A DNA stretch of 19,813 nt from DATBMA01 sp036555105 (GCA_036555105.1 DATBMA010000068.1:1-19813), one strand, 5' to 3'. Positions 10,005-17,206 are shown, numbered from the stretch's first letter. Made by a program: numbers and translations. The notes: generated by a model not told the origin, from the letters alone.

Positions 10005-11570
10005 TCACTCCCACTCGATGGTGGCGGGCGGCTTGGACGAGATGTCGTAGGCCACCCGGTTGACCCCCGGCACCTCGTTGATCACTCGCGACGAGATGCG
10101 TTCCAGCACCTCGTATGGCAGCCTCGCCCAATCGGCGGTCATGGCATCCTCACTGGTGACCGCTCGCACGATCAGCGGATACGCATAGGTGCGGCTGTCG
10201 CCCTGGACACCCACCGTCTTGATCGCCGGGAGGACCGCGAAAGCCTGCCACAGCCGGCGGTAGAGCCCGGCCCGCCTCACTTCCTCGAGGACGATGGCGT
10301 CGGCCGCCCTCAGGACCTGCAGCCGCTCCGGCGTCACCTCGCCAATGATCCTCACAGCCAGCCCGGGGCCGGGGAACGGCTGACGCCATACGATCTCCTC
10401 AGGGAGGCCCAACTCCTCTCCCACCGCCCGCACCTCGTCCTTGAACAGGTCGCGGAGGGGCTCCACCAGCTCGAAGCGCATGTCCGCCGGCAACCCGCCG
10501 ACGTTGTGATGTGTCTTGATGGTGGCCGCCGACTCCCCGCCCGACTCGATCACATCCGGGTAGAGGGTGCCCTGGACCAGGTAAGCGGCGTCCGACACAT
10601 CCTTCGCCACCTCTTCGAACACTCTGATGAATGTCTCGCCGACGATGCGCCGCTTCGCCTCGGGGTCATCGACCCCACGCAGTGCCTCCAGGAAGCGGTC
10701 GCCCGCCTTCACGTGGATCAACTCGATCCGGAAGTGGCTGCGAAAGGTCTCCTCGACCTGTTCTGCCTCGCCTTCCCGCAGCAGGCCGTGGTCGACGAAT
10801 ATGCATGTGAGCTGATCGCCCACGGCCTCGTGGACCAAGGCGGCCGCCACCGCCGAGTCCACCCCGCCCGATAGCCCGCATACCACCTTCCCCGAGCCCA
10901 CCTGAGCCCGCACGGCGGCAACTGCCCCTTCGATGATCGAATGGCGTGTCCAAGTTGGCCTGGCCCCACAGACCTCGAACAGGAATCGCCGGAAGATCTC
11001 GCCCCCTACCGGGGTATGCACCACTTCCGGGTGGAACTGGACGCTGAAAACGGCGCGGCCGCGATCCTCCATGGCGGCCACCGGCGAGCCGGGAGTGGTG
11101 GCGGTCGGGTCGAACCCGGCCGGAGGCTTGACGACCGCGTCGCGATGGCTCATCCACACATCGAGGCCGGGATCGAGCCCATCGAAGAGGACCGAACGCC
11201 CGGTGACCGACAATGCGGTCTTGCCGAATTCGCTTCCGCCGGTCGCGGCCACGGTTCCCCCCAGCAGGTCGGCTATCAGCTGGTGGCCGTAGCAGATACC
11301 TAGCACCGGGATCCCCAGCTCGAGGATGGCCGGATCCATTCGGTAGGCGTCCTCGGCGTAGACCGAGGCAGGCCCCCCGGACAGGATGATCCCGGCGGGC
11401 CGCCTGGCGGCCACCTCGTTGGCAGCGATCGTGCGGGGAACGATCTCGGAGTGGACGTGGGCCTCCCGCACCCTGCGGGCGATCAGCCGGGAGTACTGGG
11501 CCCCGAAGTCGAGAACGAGAACAGTCGCACGGTCTCGAAGGCTCGAGGTCTCACGTTCCTCCACTGTCAC
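10005..11570 (-). CDS. guaA: GMP synthase (glutamine-hydrolysing)
   Basis: Makes GMP from XMP, ATP and glutamine, the last step of de novo guanine nucleotide synthesis. It has 521 residues, the usual length. The class I amidotransferase domain has GICYGHQ with nucleophile Cys93, and His180 and Glu182 in QFHPEV. The PP-loop ATP pyrophosphatase has LSGGVDSA (P-loop 234-239). The C-terminal dimerisation domain ends in the typical PPATIEWE. The start is GTG 11570 or GTG 11564. Neither has a ribosome site, and both lie in repeat-like sequence. About 16 residues before VLVLDFGAQY agrees with mycobacterial GuaA. guaB3 lies 40 bp upstream on the same strand, so XMP formation and amination are probably co-expressed. 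Confidence 0.96.
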   Translation of the reverse strand: MTVEERETSSLRDRATVLVLDFGAQYSRLIARRVREAHVHSEIVPRTIAANEVAARRPAGIILSGGPASVYAEDAYRMDPAILELGIPVLGICYGHQLIADLLGGTVAATGGSEFGKTALSVTGRSVLFDGLDPGLDVWMSHRDAVVKPPAGFDPTATTPGSPVAAMEDRGRAVFSVQFHPEVVHTPVGGEIFRRFLFEVCGARPTWTRHSIIEGAVAAVRAQVGSGKVVCGLSGGVDSAVAAALVHEAVGDQLTCIFVDHGLLREGEAEQVEETFRSHFRIELIHVKAGDRFLEALRGVDDPEAKRRIVGETFIRVFEEVAKDVSDAAYLVQGTLYPDVIESGGESAATIKTHHNVGGLPADMRFELVEPLRDLFKDEVRAVGEELGLPEEIVWRQPFPGPGLAVRIIGEVTPERLQVLRAADAIVLEEVRRAGLYRRLWQAFAVLPAIKTVGVQGDSRTYAYPLIVRAVTSEDAMTADWARLPYEVLERISSRVINEVPGVNRVAYDISSKPPATIEWE

Positions 11571-11606
11571 GACCTTGCGACTGTGAGACCGTGCGACCGT
11601 GCAACC
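11523..11606. repeat. Short-unit repeat tract, inverted bipartite, guaB3-guaA junction
   Basis: The right part (11575-11606) has four tandem 8-bp units on the plus strand: TTGCGACT, GTGAGACC, GTGCGACC, GTGCAACC. The left part (11523-11570) has the same units on the minus strand: GTGCGACT, CGAGACC, GTGAGACC, GTGACAGT. GTCGCACGGTCTC at 11524-11536 is the exact reverse complement of GAGACCGTGCGAC at 11585-11597, a 13-bp inverted repeat with a 48-nt gap. The left part is also the first 16 or so codons of guaA. A second tract of the same kind lies beyond guaB3 at 12788-12897; for example, 11583-11597 and 12867-12881 match at 14 of 15 positions. Confidence 0.7.
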
Positions 11607-11610
11607 GTTA

Positions 11611-12768
11611 TCACCCCATGCCCACCCGCTGCGACCGCTGCAACGACTTGCCTTCGGTCTGCAAAGAAGGGGCGATCATCACCTCCGCCTTCTGGAACTC
11701 TTTGACGTCCGAGTAGCCGCAGGTGGCCATCGACGTGCGCAGGGCTCCGAACAGGTTGCGGCGGCCATCGTTTTCATGGGCCGGCCCCACGAGGATCTCC
11801 TGCACGGTCCCCAACTCCCCCACCTGCACTCGTGCCCCTCGCGGCAGGGTGGGGTGGAAGGCGGCCATGCCCCAGTGGAACCCACGGCCGGGGGCTTCGG
11901 TGGCGGCCGCCAGCGGTGACCCGATCATCACGGCGTCGGCCCCGCAGGCGATCGCCTTGGCGACGTCGCCTCCAGTTCGCATGCCCCCGTCGGCGATGAC
12001 ATGCACGTACCTGCCGGTCTCGTCGAGATGACGGATGCGGGCGCCGGCGGCATCGGCGATGGCAGTGGCCTGCGGCACCCCCACTCCGAGCACCGCCCGC
12101 GTCGTGCATGCGGCTCCGGGACCGACACCAACCAGCACCCCCAGTGCACCGGTCCTCATCAGGTGGAGGGCGGCGGAGTAAGACGCGCACCCTCCAACGA
12201 TGACGGGGACATCGCAGTCGGAGATGAACTGGCGCAAGTTGAGAGGCTCAGAGTGGGTCGAGACGTGCTCTGCCGAGACAACGGTGCCCTGGATCACAAG
12301 GATGTCGAGGCCGGCGTCGAGAGCGGCCGGCGCCATTTGCAGCACTCGCTGCGGGGTGAGGCTCGCCGCCGCCACCACGCCTGCCTCTTTCAGGGAGGAG
12401 ACCCGCTTCGCCACCAGATCGGGCCGGATGGGCTCGAGGTATATCTCCTGCATCCGCCTGGTGGACTTCTCGGCCGACAACTCTGCGATCTCGTCGAAGT
12501 AGGGATCGGGATCCTCGTAACGGCTCCACAGGCCTTCGAGGTTGAGGACGCCCAACCCGCCAAGCCTCCCGATCTCGACCGCCGTCGCCGGGCTGATGGC
12601 CGAGTCCATGGCGGAGCCCAACATGGGCAGCCGGAACTGGAAGCCCCCGAAGCTCCAGGAGATGTCGACGTCGTCGGGGTCGCGGGTCCGGCGGCTGGGG
12701 ACGATGGCGATGTCGTCGAGGCCATAGGCCTGCCTCCCGGACTTGCCGATTCCGATGTCGACTTCCAT
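11611..12768 (-). CDS. guaB3: GuaB3-type IMP dehydrogenase family protein (no CBS domains)
   Basis: A 385-residue TIM-barrel protein of the IMPDH/GMP reductase family. The catalytic loop is GVGPGAACTTR with Cys221, and DGGMRTGGD (260-268) is the phosphate-binding strand. No CBS pair interrupts the barrel, as is typical of the GuaB3 subfamily of actinobacteria and cyanobacteria, which is shorter than GuaB2 (about 500 residues). IMP-to-XMP oxidation is the likely reaction, and the guaA neighbour supports it, but a GMP reductase-like role cannot be excluded from sequence. ATG 12768 is chosen because MEVDIGIGKSGRQAYGLDD is the family N-terminus. The same frame stays open 42 codons further upstream, through the repeat tract (TVSRLTVSRL), which is not family-like. 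Confidence 0.92.
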   Translation of the reverse strand: MEVDIGIGKSGRQAYGLDDIAIVPSRRTRDPDDVDISWSFGGFQFRLPMLGSAMDSAISPATAVEIGRLGGLGVLNLEGLWSRYEDPDPYFDEIAELSAEKSTRRMQEIYLEPIRPDLVAKRVSSLKEAGVVAAASLTPQRVLQMAPAALDAGLDILVIQGTVVSAEHVSTHSEPLNLRQFISDCDVPVIVGGCASYSAALHLMRTGALGVLVGVGPGAACTTRAVLGVGVPQATAIADAAGARIRHLDETGRYVHVIADGGMRTGGDVAKAIACGADAVMIGSPLAAATEAPGRGFHWGMAAFHPTLPRGARVQVGELGTVQEILVGPAHENDGRRNLFGALRTSMATCGYSDVKEFQKAEVMIAPSLQTEGKSLQRSQRVGMG

Positions 12769-12774
12769 GTAACG

Positions 12775-12780
12775 AGGGTA
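12775..12780 (-). promoter_or_regulatory. Possible leaderless -10 element for guaB3
   Basis: Minus-strand TACCCT (TANNNT) stands 6 nt before ATG 12768, and no Shine-Dalgarno sequence is present. This would put the transcription start at or next to the ATG and make it the head promoter of the minus-strand run. No TTGAC-like -35 is visible. Confidence 0.4.
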
Positions 12781-12787
12781 GTGCTCA

Positions 12788-12897
12788 GTCTCGAGTCTCC
12801 AGTCGCACGTTCGCACGGTCATGCGGTCGGGCAGCGTCCCACCGTGAGACTGTGAGACTGTGAGGCGTGAGACCGTGAGACGGGAGACTGTCACACC
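12788..12897. repeat. Short-unit repeat tract, inverted bipartite, guaB3-CPBP divergent region
   Basis: The right part (12844-12897) is a tandem run of 7-8 bp units: GTGAGACT, GTGAGACT, GTGAGGC, GTGAGACC, GTGAGAC, GGGAGACT, GTCACACC. The left part carries related units on the minus strand (GTGCGACT at 12801-12808, GTGCGAAC at 12809-12816, then GAGACT-type units to 12788). The middle (12817-12843) is unrelated. Adjacent 7- and 8-bp units give a 15-bp period, so the tract is open on both strands, encoding VRRETVRRETV on plus and TVSRLTVSRLTV on minus. It fills most of the intergenic space between two divergent genes. Confidence 0.75.
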
Positions 12898-13606
12898 TTT
12901 TCAGCCTGGGGACTGGTCCTGGGCCGAGTTCCTCCTGGTGCTCGTGGCGGGCGTGGTCGGGGCGGTGGTGCTGGGGCTGCCAGCGGCGCTGCTCGGCCAG
13001 CAGGCGACGATCGTGCTCACCGGCATCGGCCAGTACGCCGCATTCCTGCTGGCCATCTGGTTCGTCCTCCGGCGCCACCAGCAGGGGCCCTCGGCCCTGC
13101 GGCTCGACATCGAGGCCTCTGACTTGGTCTACATGGCACTCGGGGTGCTCCTCCAGCTCGGCCTGGCAGCGCTTGCACTGCCGATATGGCGGATGGCAGG
13201 GGTGGAGGGCCCGCCCCAGGAGCTCTCCGGCGTCCTGGCGCAGCTGGAGTCCCCGATGGCGAAGGCGGCCATGGCATTCATAGTGGTGGGGCTCGGTCCT
13301 TTCACCGAGGAGCTGCTGTTTCGGGGAATGCTCCTTCGGATGCTCGAGCGTCGTTACTCGACCACCGCCGCCATCGTCGGCTCATCGGGCGTGTTCGCGT
13401 TGTTCCACCTCGTCGGAGTGGACAGCAGCCAGATCCTGGCGGCGGTGGTGGTACTGGTCACGACTTTCATCGTCGGCCTGATCCTGGGCCGGATGGCGAT
13501 CCGGCGCGGCAGGCTCGGCCCCGGCATCTTCACCCATGCCGGCTTCAACCTGCTCGCTCTCACCGTCCTGTATGCAGCGCCGGAGTTGTTGCAGTCTGCG
13601 GCGTAG
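12860..13606 (+). CDS. CPBP-family intramembrane metalloprotease (CAAX/Abi type)
   Basis: Predicted multi-pass membrane protease of up to 248 residues. TM segments are near 23-45, 48-70, 89-110, 135-148, 168-185, 191-210 and 223-240. The three family motifs are intact: EELLFRG with Glu150, Glu151 and Arg155; FALFH with Phe179 and His183; HAGFN with His226 and Asn230. In eukaryotic Rce1 this fold removes CAAX tripeptides; bacterial members are linked to bacteriocin immunity or membrane protein processing, and the substrate here is unknown. The start must lie in the repeat tract: only GTG 12860 and GTG 12875 are in frame before TM1, and a TGA at 12845-12847 closes the frame. GTG 12875 has GAGG 9 nt upstream and is equally likely. 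The next gene follows after 9 nt. Confidence 0.88.
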   Translation: MRRETVRRETVTPFQPGDWSWAEFLLVLVAGVVGAVVLGLPAALLGQQATIVLTGIGQYAAFLLAIWFVLRRHQQGPSALRLDIEASDLVYMALGVLLQLGLAALALPIWRMAGVEGPPQELSGVLAQLESPMAKAAMAFIVVGLGPFTEELLFRGMLLRMLERRYSTTAAIVGSSGVFALFHLVGVDSSQILAAVVVLVTTFIVGLILGRMAIRRGRLGPGIFTHAGFNLLALTVLYAAPELLQSAA

Positions 13607-13609
13607 CCT
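13604..13609 (+). promoter_or_regulatory. Possible leaderless -10 element containing the CPBP stop codon
   Basis: TAGCCT fits TANNNT and stands 6 nt before ATG 13616. Its first three bases are the stop codon of the CPBP gene. No -35 is recognised, and readthrough from the upstream gene may serve the downstream gene instead. Confidence 0.3.
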
Positions 13610-13615
13610 GCGGGA

Positions 13616-14194
13616 ATGACCGCCCACGAACCGTCCGTAGGCCAAACATTCGCACAAGCACTCGTTGCCATGTCATTCGTGGGCGCCATGTTCCTCATGT
13701 CGATGGGCTTGAGTGGACTCCTGGCGATTGGAGCATCAGAGCTGGTGGGCAAGCCATTTGTGGCAGGCGACCTTCCTGGGGTCACGTACACGGTTGAGCG
13801 TTGTAGCGACTATTTCGAGTATCACCCGGAAGCGGTGAACTGCGCCGAGGCGGCGGCCGACCACCACTATGACGAGTTGGTTGGCAATCGATTGACCGAG
13901 GGAGTTCTTGGCCTGGTACTCCTCGTCTCGTGGTGGCTCGCCCGATCGACCTTCCGCGGCCGCCTTGGTCGCGAGGTAGTTCCCCCCTCGTTCGAGCCGA
14001 CCGCTTGTGCAGCCTTGTTCACCGCCTCCGCCATCTTGCTTGGCGGCCCCGGCACCATCCAGTTGCTCGTAGTCGGAACCGCCGGCGGCGCCGGAGCTCT
14101 CTTGAGCACGGCTCTGGTGTCGGCGATGGCCGCCGTCGCCTTCTGGGCCGTCCTGATCAGGCGCCTACGAGAGCAGGGGCGGCTGCTTGTCTAG
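13616..14194 (+). CDS. Unrecognised four-TM membrane protein
   Basis: A 192-residue protein that I cannot assign to a family. Hydrophobic segments are near residues 14-40, 94-109, 127-145 and 148-181. Arg110, Arg114, Arg116 and Arg119 after TM2 and the arginines after TM4 suggest those ends are cytoplasmic. The 41-93 loop would then be outside: it is acidic and carries Cys63, Cys76 and His83-His84, so a disulphide or metal site is possible. It follows the CPBP gene by 9 nt and may be functionally tied to it, for example as substrate or partner; that is inference only. There is no strong ribosome site; TAGCCT 6 nt upstream fits a leaderless start. The TAG stop shares CTAG with the trpS stop on the other strand. 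Confidence 0.75.
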   Translation: MTAHEPSVGQTFAQALVAMSFVGAMFLMSMGLSGLLAIGASELVGKPFVAGDLPGVTYTVERCSDYFEYHPEAVNCAEAAADHHYDELVGNRLTEGVLGLVLLVSWWLARSTFRGRLGREVVPPSFEPTACAALFTASAILLGGPGTIQLLVVGTAGGAGALLSTALVSAMAAVAFWAVLIRRLREQGRLLV

Positions 14195-15171
14195 CGGAGC
14201 CCTACCCGCTTTCGGACAGATTCCATGGTCCGCTCCGCCATCTCCCTCGCCCTTGCTGCACCATCCGCCATAACCGCCGCCGCCTCTCCCTCCGACCAGC
14301 CTTCGAAGGCCTCCCTGATGGGTGCCAACCGGTCGACCACAGCCTCGGCCACGGCTGCTTTGAAGGTGCCGTAGCCCTGATCTCGATACTCGGCCGCCAA
14401 CTGGTCAATCGGGCGGCCGGAAGAGAACGAGAAGAGCTCGAGCAGGTTGGATATTCCCGGCTTCTCCTCCCAGTCATAGGCAACCTCACGTCCTGAGTCG
14501 GTTACCGCCGCTTTGATCTTCTTGGCCACCAGCTGAGGGGGATCCGAAAGATTCACCCGACCGTCGGGATCGGGGTCCGACTTCGACATCTTGGCGGCGG
14601 GGTCCTGGAGGGACATGACCCTCGCACCCACTTTGGGGGTGATCCTCTCCGGCACAGGGAACTCCTCCCCGAACCGATGATTGAAACGCTGCACGATGTC
14701 CCGGGTGAGCTCGAGGTGCTGGGTCTGGTCGTCACCCACCGGCACCGCGTGCACACGGTGTATGGCGATGTCGGCCGCCTGCAACACCGGGTAGGCGAGC
14801 AGCCCCAGCGTCTGGCCGGAACGGTCAGCCTTCTCCTTGAACTGGGTCATGCGCTCGAGCTGACCGAGGCCGGCGAGCGTCCCGAATATCCACGACAGCT
14901 CGGCGTGCTGGGGGACCTCGGATTGGAAATAGAAGAGAGAGCGCTTGGGGTCGACCCCGCACGACATCACCATCCGGGCAGTCGTGAGGCGCGCCTTTGC
15001 CAGTCCTTCCAGGTCGTACACACCGGTGAGAGCGTGCAGGTCCACCACGCAGTAGATGGTGTCGTACTCCTCCTGCATGCTCACCCAGTTGTCGAGCGCC
15101 CCCACCAGGTTGCCGAGGTGGAGATCGCCCGTGGGCTGGATTCCCGAGAAGACCCGCTTGCGCTCTGGCAT
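14191..15171 (-). CDS. trpS: Tryptophanyl-tRNA synthetase
   Basis: Class I aminoacyl-tRNA synthetase charging tRNA-Trp. It has 326 residues, the normal bacterial length. The HIGH-type motif appears as GDLHLGN (18-21 for HLGN) after SGIQPTG. CVVDLHALT, YPVLQAADIAIHRVHAVPVG and GDDQTQHLELTRDI are the tryptophan-pocket and tRNA-side signatures, and KMSKS is at 194-198. ATG 15171 begins MPERKRVFSGIQPTGDLHLG, a family-like N-terminus. Upstream on its strand GAGAAT stands 6 nt from the ATG and GGTGAG 9 nt; neither is convincing alone. It is divergent from the decarboxylase gene, with 71 bp between. Confidence 0.97.
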   Translation of the reverse strand: MPERKRVFSGIQPTGDLHLGNLVGALDNWVSMQEEYDTIYCVVDLHALTGVYDLEGLAKARLTTARMVMSCGVDPKRSLFYFQSEVPQHAELSWIFGTLAGLGQLERMTQFKEKADRSGQTLGLLAYPVLQAADIAIHRVHAVPVGDDQTQHLELTRDIVQRFNHRFGEEFPVPERITPKVGARVMSLQDPAAKMSKSDPDPDGRVNLSDPPQLVAKKIKAAVTDSGREVAYDWEEKPGISNLLELFSFSSGRPIDQLAAEYRDQGYGTFKAAVAEAVVDRLAPIREAFEGWSEGEAAAVMADGAARAREMAERTMESVRKRVGLR

Positions 15172-15229
15172 CGGGCGATTCTCACCGCGCCCTGGTTCGG
15201 TGCCAAGTCATCGGATCGCCGCCGCCGTC

Positions 15230-15235
15230 TAGGGT
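15230..15235 (+). promoter_or_regulatory. Possible leaderless -10 element for the PLP decarboxylase
   Basis: TAGGGT fits TANNNT and lies 7 nt before ATG 15243. The same bases contain AGGG at a plausible ribosome-site distance, so a leadered start remains possible. No clear -35 is seen. Confidence 0.35.
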
Positions 15236-15242
15236 CGAAGCA

Positions 15243-16703
15243 ATGGACGTCGAACGCTTCCGGGCCGATGCCCATCAACTGGTCGACTGGGTGGCGTCGT
15301 ATCTCGAGACGGTGGGCCGGCACCCGGTCCTCGCCCAGGTCGATCCGGGATGGGTGAGAGCCCAGCTCCCATCGCATCCCCCCGAGTCGCCGGAGCCTTT
15401 CGCCGGGATCCTCGCCGACGTCGACCGCATCATCCTCCCGGGTGTGACCCACTGGCAGTCCCCCGGTTTCTTCGGCTATTTCCCTGCCAACTCCTCCGGG
15501 CCCGCCATCCTCGGGGATCTACTGTCGGCCGGCCTCGGCGTGCAGGGAATGCTGTGGTCGACCTCCCCCGCCTGCACGGAGCTCGAAACCCACGTCCTCG
15601 ACTGGCTGGTGGAGATCTGCGGGCTGCCCGCCGCCTTCCGGTCGGACTCGGCGGGGGGAGGCGTGATCCAGGGCTCGGCCTCCGAAGCGAATCTCATCGC
15701 GGTCCTGGCCGCCCGGGAGTCGGCCACCCACTTCGCGTCTGACCGGCACGGCACCGGCGGCGACCTCATCGCCTACACCTCAGTCCATGGTCACTCTTCC
15801 ATTGAGAAGGCAGTTCGGATCGCCGGGCTCGGCAGCCGCCAGCTGCGGCTGCTCCCGGTGGACTCCGGCTTCGCCATGAATGCGAAGGCGCTGGCCGACC
15901 AGATCGCGGTCGACCGGGCCGATGGCCTGACCCCTTGCATCGTGGTAGCGACGCTTGGCACCACCTCGACCACGGCGGTGGATCCTCTCCGAGCCATCGG
16001 CGAGATATGCCGCGAGGAAGGCATCTGGTTCCATGTCGACGGCGCCTACGCCGGCAGCGCGGCGGTGCTCCCCGAGATGAGGAAGTGGTTCGACGGCCTG
16101 GAGCTGGCCGACTCGTACTGCTTCGATCCCCACAAGTGGCTGCTGACCAACTTTGACTGCACCGCCTTCTACGTCACCGACCGCCAGAAGCTGATCCGGG
16201 CCCTGACGGTCATCCCCGAATACCTGCGCAATGCCGCCACCGAGTCGGGGGCGGTGATCGACTACCGGGATTGGCAGGTGCCGCTGGGCCGGCGCTTCCG
16301 GGCACTGAAGCTGTGGTTCGTGATCCGGCAGTTCGGCGTCGCCGGGCTCCGCCAGCACGTCCGTCGCCACATCGAGCTGGCCGCCACGCTGGCCGGCTGG
16401 ATCGAGTCCGACCCCGGCTACGAGGTGGTAGCCCCCCATCCATTCGGGCTGGTGTGCTTCCGTCGCAAGGGCGGGGATGAGGTCAACCAGCAGATCCTCG
16501 ACGGGCTCAATCGATCGGGCGACTTCTTCCTCACTCACACCAGGCTCGACGACCAGCTGACCATACGGGTTGCCGTCGGATCCCCGCAGACCACGCTCGA
16601 CGACCTCGAGCGGCTGTGGGAGGCGGTGCGAGAGATAGCCGGGCCGCGATCAGGCACCCAAGTCGAGCAGGGCGCGCACCATCGCGGCGGTGGCACCCCA
16701 TAG
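15243..16703 (+). CDS. Group II PLP-dependent amino acid decarboxylase (aromatic-L-amino-acid type)
   Basis: A 486-residue fold-type I PLP enzyme closely resembling animal and plant aromatic amino acid decarboxylases. WQSPGFFGYFPANSS near the N-terminus, HSSIEKA with the PLP-stacking His184, HVDGAYAG with Asp266, and FDPHKWLLTNFDC with the Schiff-base Lys298 define the family. DYRDWQVPLGRRFRALKLW is the other hallmark. In the catalytic loop region VIPEYLRN, Tyr327 aligns with the Tyr that protonates the quinonoid in decarboxylases; aldehyde synthases of this family change it to Phe. Decarboxylation of Trp, Tyr, Phe or DOPA to the amine is therefore expected, but the substrate is not fixed by sequence. 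The last 17 codons overlap the end of the convergent NUDIX gene. Confidence 0.92.
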   Translation: MDVERFRADAHQLVDWVASYLETVGRHPVLAQVDPGWVRAQLPSHPPESPEPFAGILADVDRIILPGVTHWQSPGFFGYFPANSSGPAILGDLLSAGLGVQGMLWSTSPACTELETHVLDWLVEICGLPAAFRSDSAGGGVIQGSASEANLIAVLAARESATHFASDRHGTGGDLIAYTSVHGHSSIEKAVRIAGLGSRQLRLLPVDSGFAMNAKALADQIAVDRADGLTPCIVVATLGTTSTTAVDPLRAIGEICREEGIWFHVDGAYAGSAAVLPEMRKWFDGLELADSYCFDPHKWLLTNFDCTAFYVTDRQKLIRALTVIPEYLRNAATESGAVIDYRDWQVPLGRRFRALKLWFVIRQFGVAGLRQHVRRHIELAATLAGWIESDPGYEVVAPHPFGLVCFRRKGGDEVNQQILDGLNRSGDFFLTHTRLDDQLTIRVAVGSPQTTLDDLERLWEAVREIAGPRSGTQVEQGAHHRGGGTP

Positions 16704-17180
16704 GACCTCGCCGTCCAGCTCGAAGAACCACACCTGGTGCTCGTGCCACATCTCGAAGCGCCACATGGCTTCGTCGGCCAGGTCTTCAAGGCGTGGCGTG
16801 AGGACCTTCGCCACTTCCCGAGAGCTCGGATGGAGTTCAGGTTCGGTGGCAAGCCTCCCTACCACTGGCACCACCATGAGCGAGAACTCCACTGTGTGGA
16901 TCGCCGGCAGGAATCCGAGCACCTCGACCAGCCCTGGATCGAGGCCGACCTCCTCTTTGGCTTCCCTGAGGGCGGTGGCCACCGGCCCGGAGTCCTCGGG
17001 GGAGGGCCTGCCTCCCGGCAACGCGATATGCCCGGCGTGGGTGGGCATCGTGTCCGGGCGCTTGGTGAGAATCAGCCTCAGGTCTTCCACCTCATCCGGG
17101 TAGATGGCGGCCAGCACCGCTGCCCTGGGGAGGTCGCCGGCAGGCGGCTCCTCGGCCTGCAGTTTGAGCCTGTCCCACAC
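16650..17180 (-). CDS. NUDIX hydrolase of the CoA pyrophosphatase type
   Basis: About 176 residues from the preferred GTG. LTKRPDTMPTHAGHIALPGG followed by the NUDIX box ending TALREAKEEVGL matches the CoA-pyrophosphatase branch (NUDT7/NudL-like), including the Asp at the first acidic box position and the conserved run before the box. Likely reaction: hydrolysis of CoA or acyl-CoA to 4'-phosphopantetheine and 3',5'-ADP. GTG 17180 is preferred because TAACGT lies 7 nt upstream; GTG 17189 would add three residues and would overlap that hexamer. The gene overlaps the convergent decarboxylase gene by 54 bp and is divergent from the GNAT gene, with the start codons only 26 bp apart. Confidence 0.88.
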   Translation of the reverse strand: MWDRLKLQAEEPPAGDLPRAAVLAAIYPDEVEDLRLILTKRPDTMPTHAGHIALPGGRPSPEDSGPVATALREAKEEVGLDPGLVEVLGFLPAIHTVEFSLMVVPVVGRLATEPELHPSSREVAKVLTPRLEDLADEAMWRFEMWHEHQVWFFELDGEVLWGATAAMVRALLDLGA

Positions 17181-17187
17181 TCCGCGC

Positions 17188-17193
17188 ACGTTA
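17188..17193 (-). promoter_or_regulatory. Possible leaderless -10 element for the NUDIX gene
   Basis: Minus-strand TAACGT (TANNNT) is followed by 7 nt and GTG 17180. It abuts the plus-strand hexamer at 17194-17199. Confidence 0.35.
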
Positions 17194-17199
17194 TAGGCT
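17194..17199 (+). promoter_or_regulatory. Possible leaderless -10 element for the GNAT gene
   Basis: TAGGCT (TANNNT) is followed by 7 nt and GTG 17207. It touches the minus-strand hexamer at 17188-17193, so both promoters cannot be melted by RNA polymerase at once. Confidence 0.4.
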
Positions 17200-17206
17200 G
17201 CCGAAG

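Noticed and set aside
12769..12894. Upstream in-frame extension of guaB3 by 42 codons on the minus strand
   Set aside because: It is encoded mostly by the repeat tract (TVSRLTVSRL) and does not resemble the GuaB3 N-terminus, which begins at MEVDIGIGK; TACCCT also sits just before ATG 12768.
11523..12897. CRISPR array interpretation of the repeats around guaB3
   Set aside because: Units are 7-8 bp with no unique spacers of regular length, and no cas gene is present.
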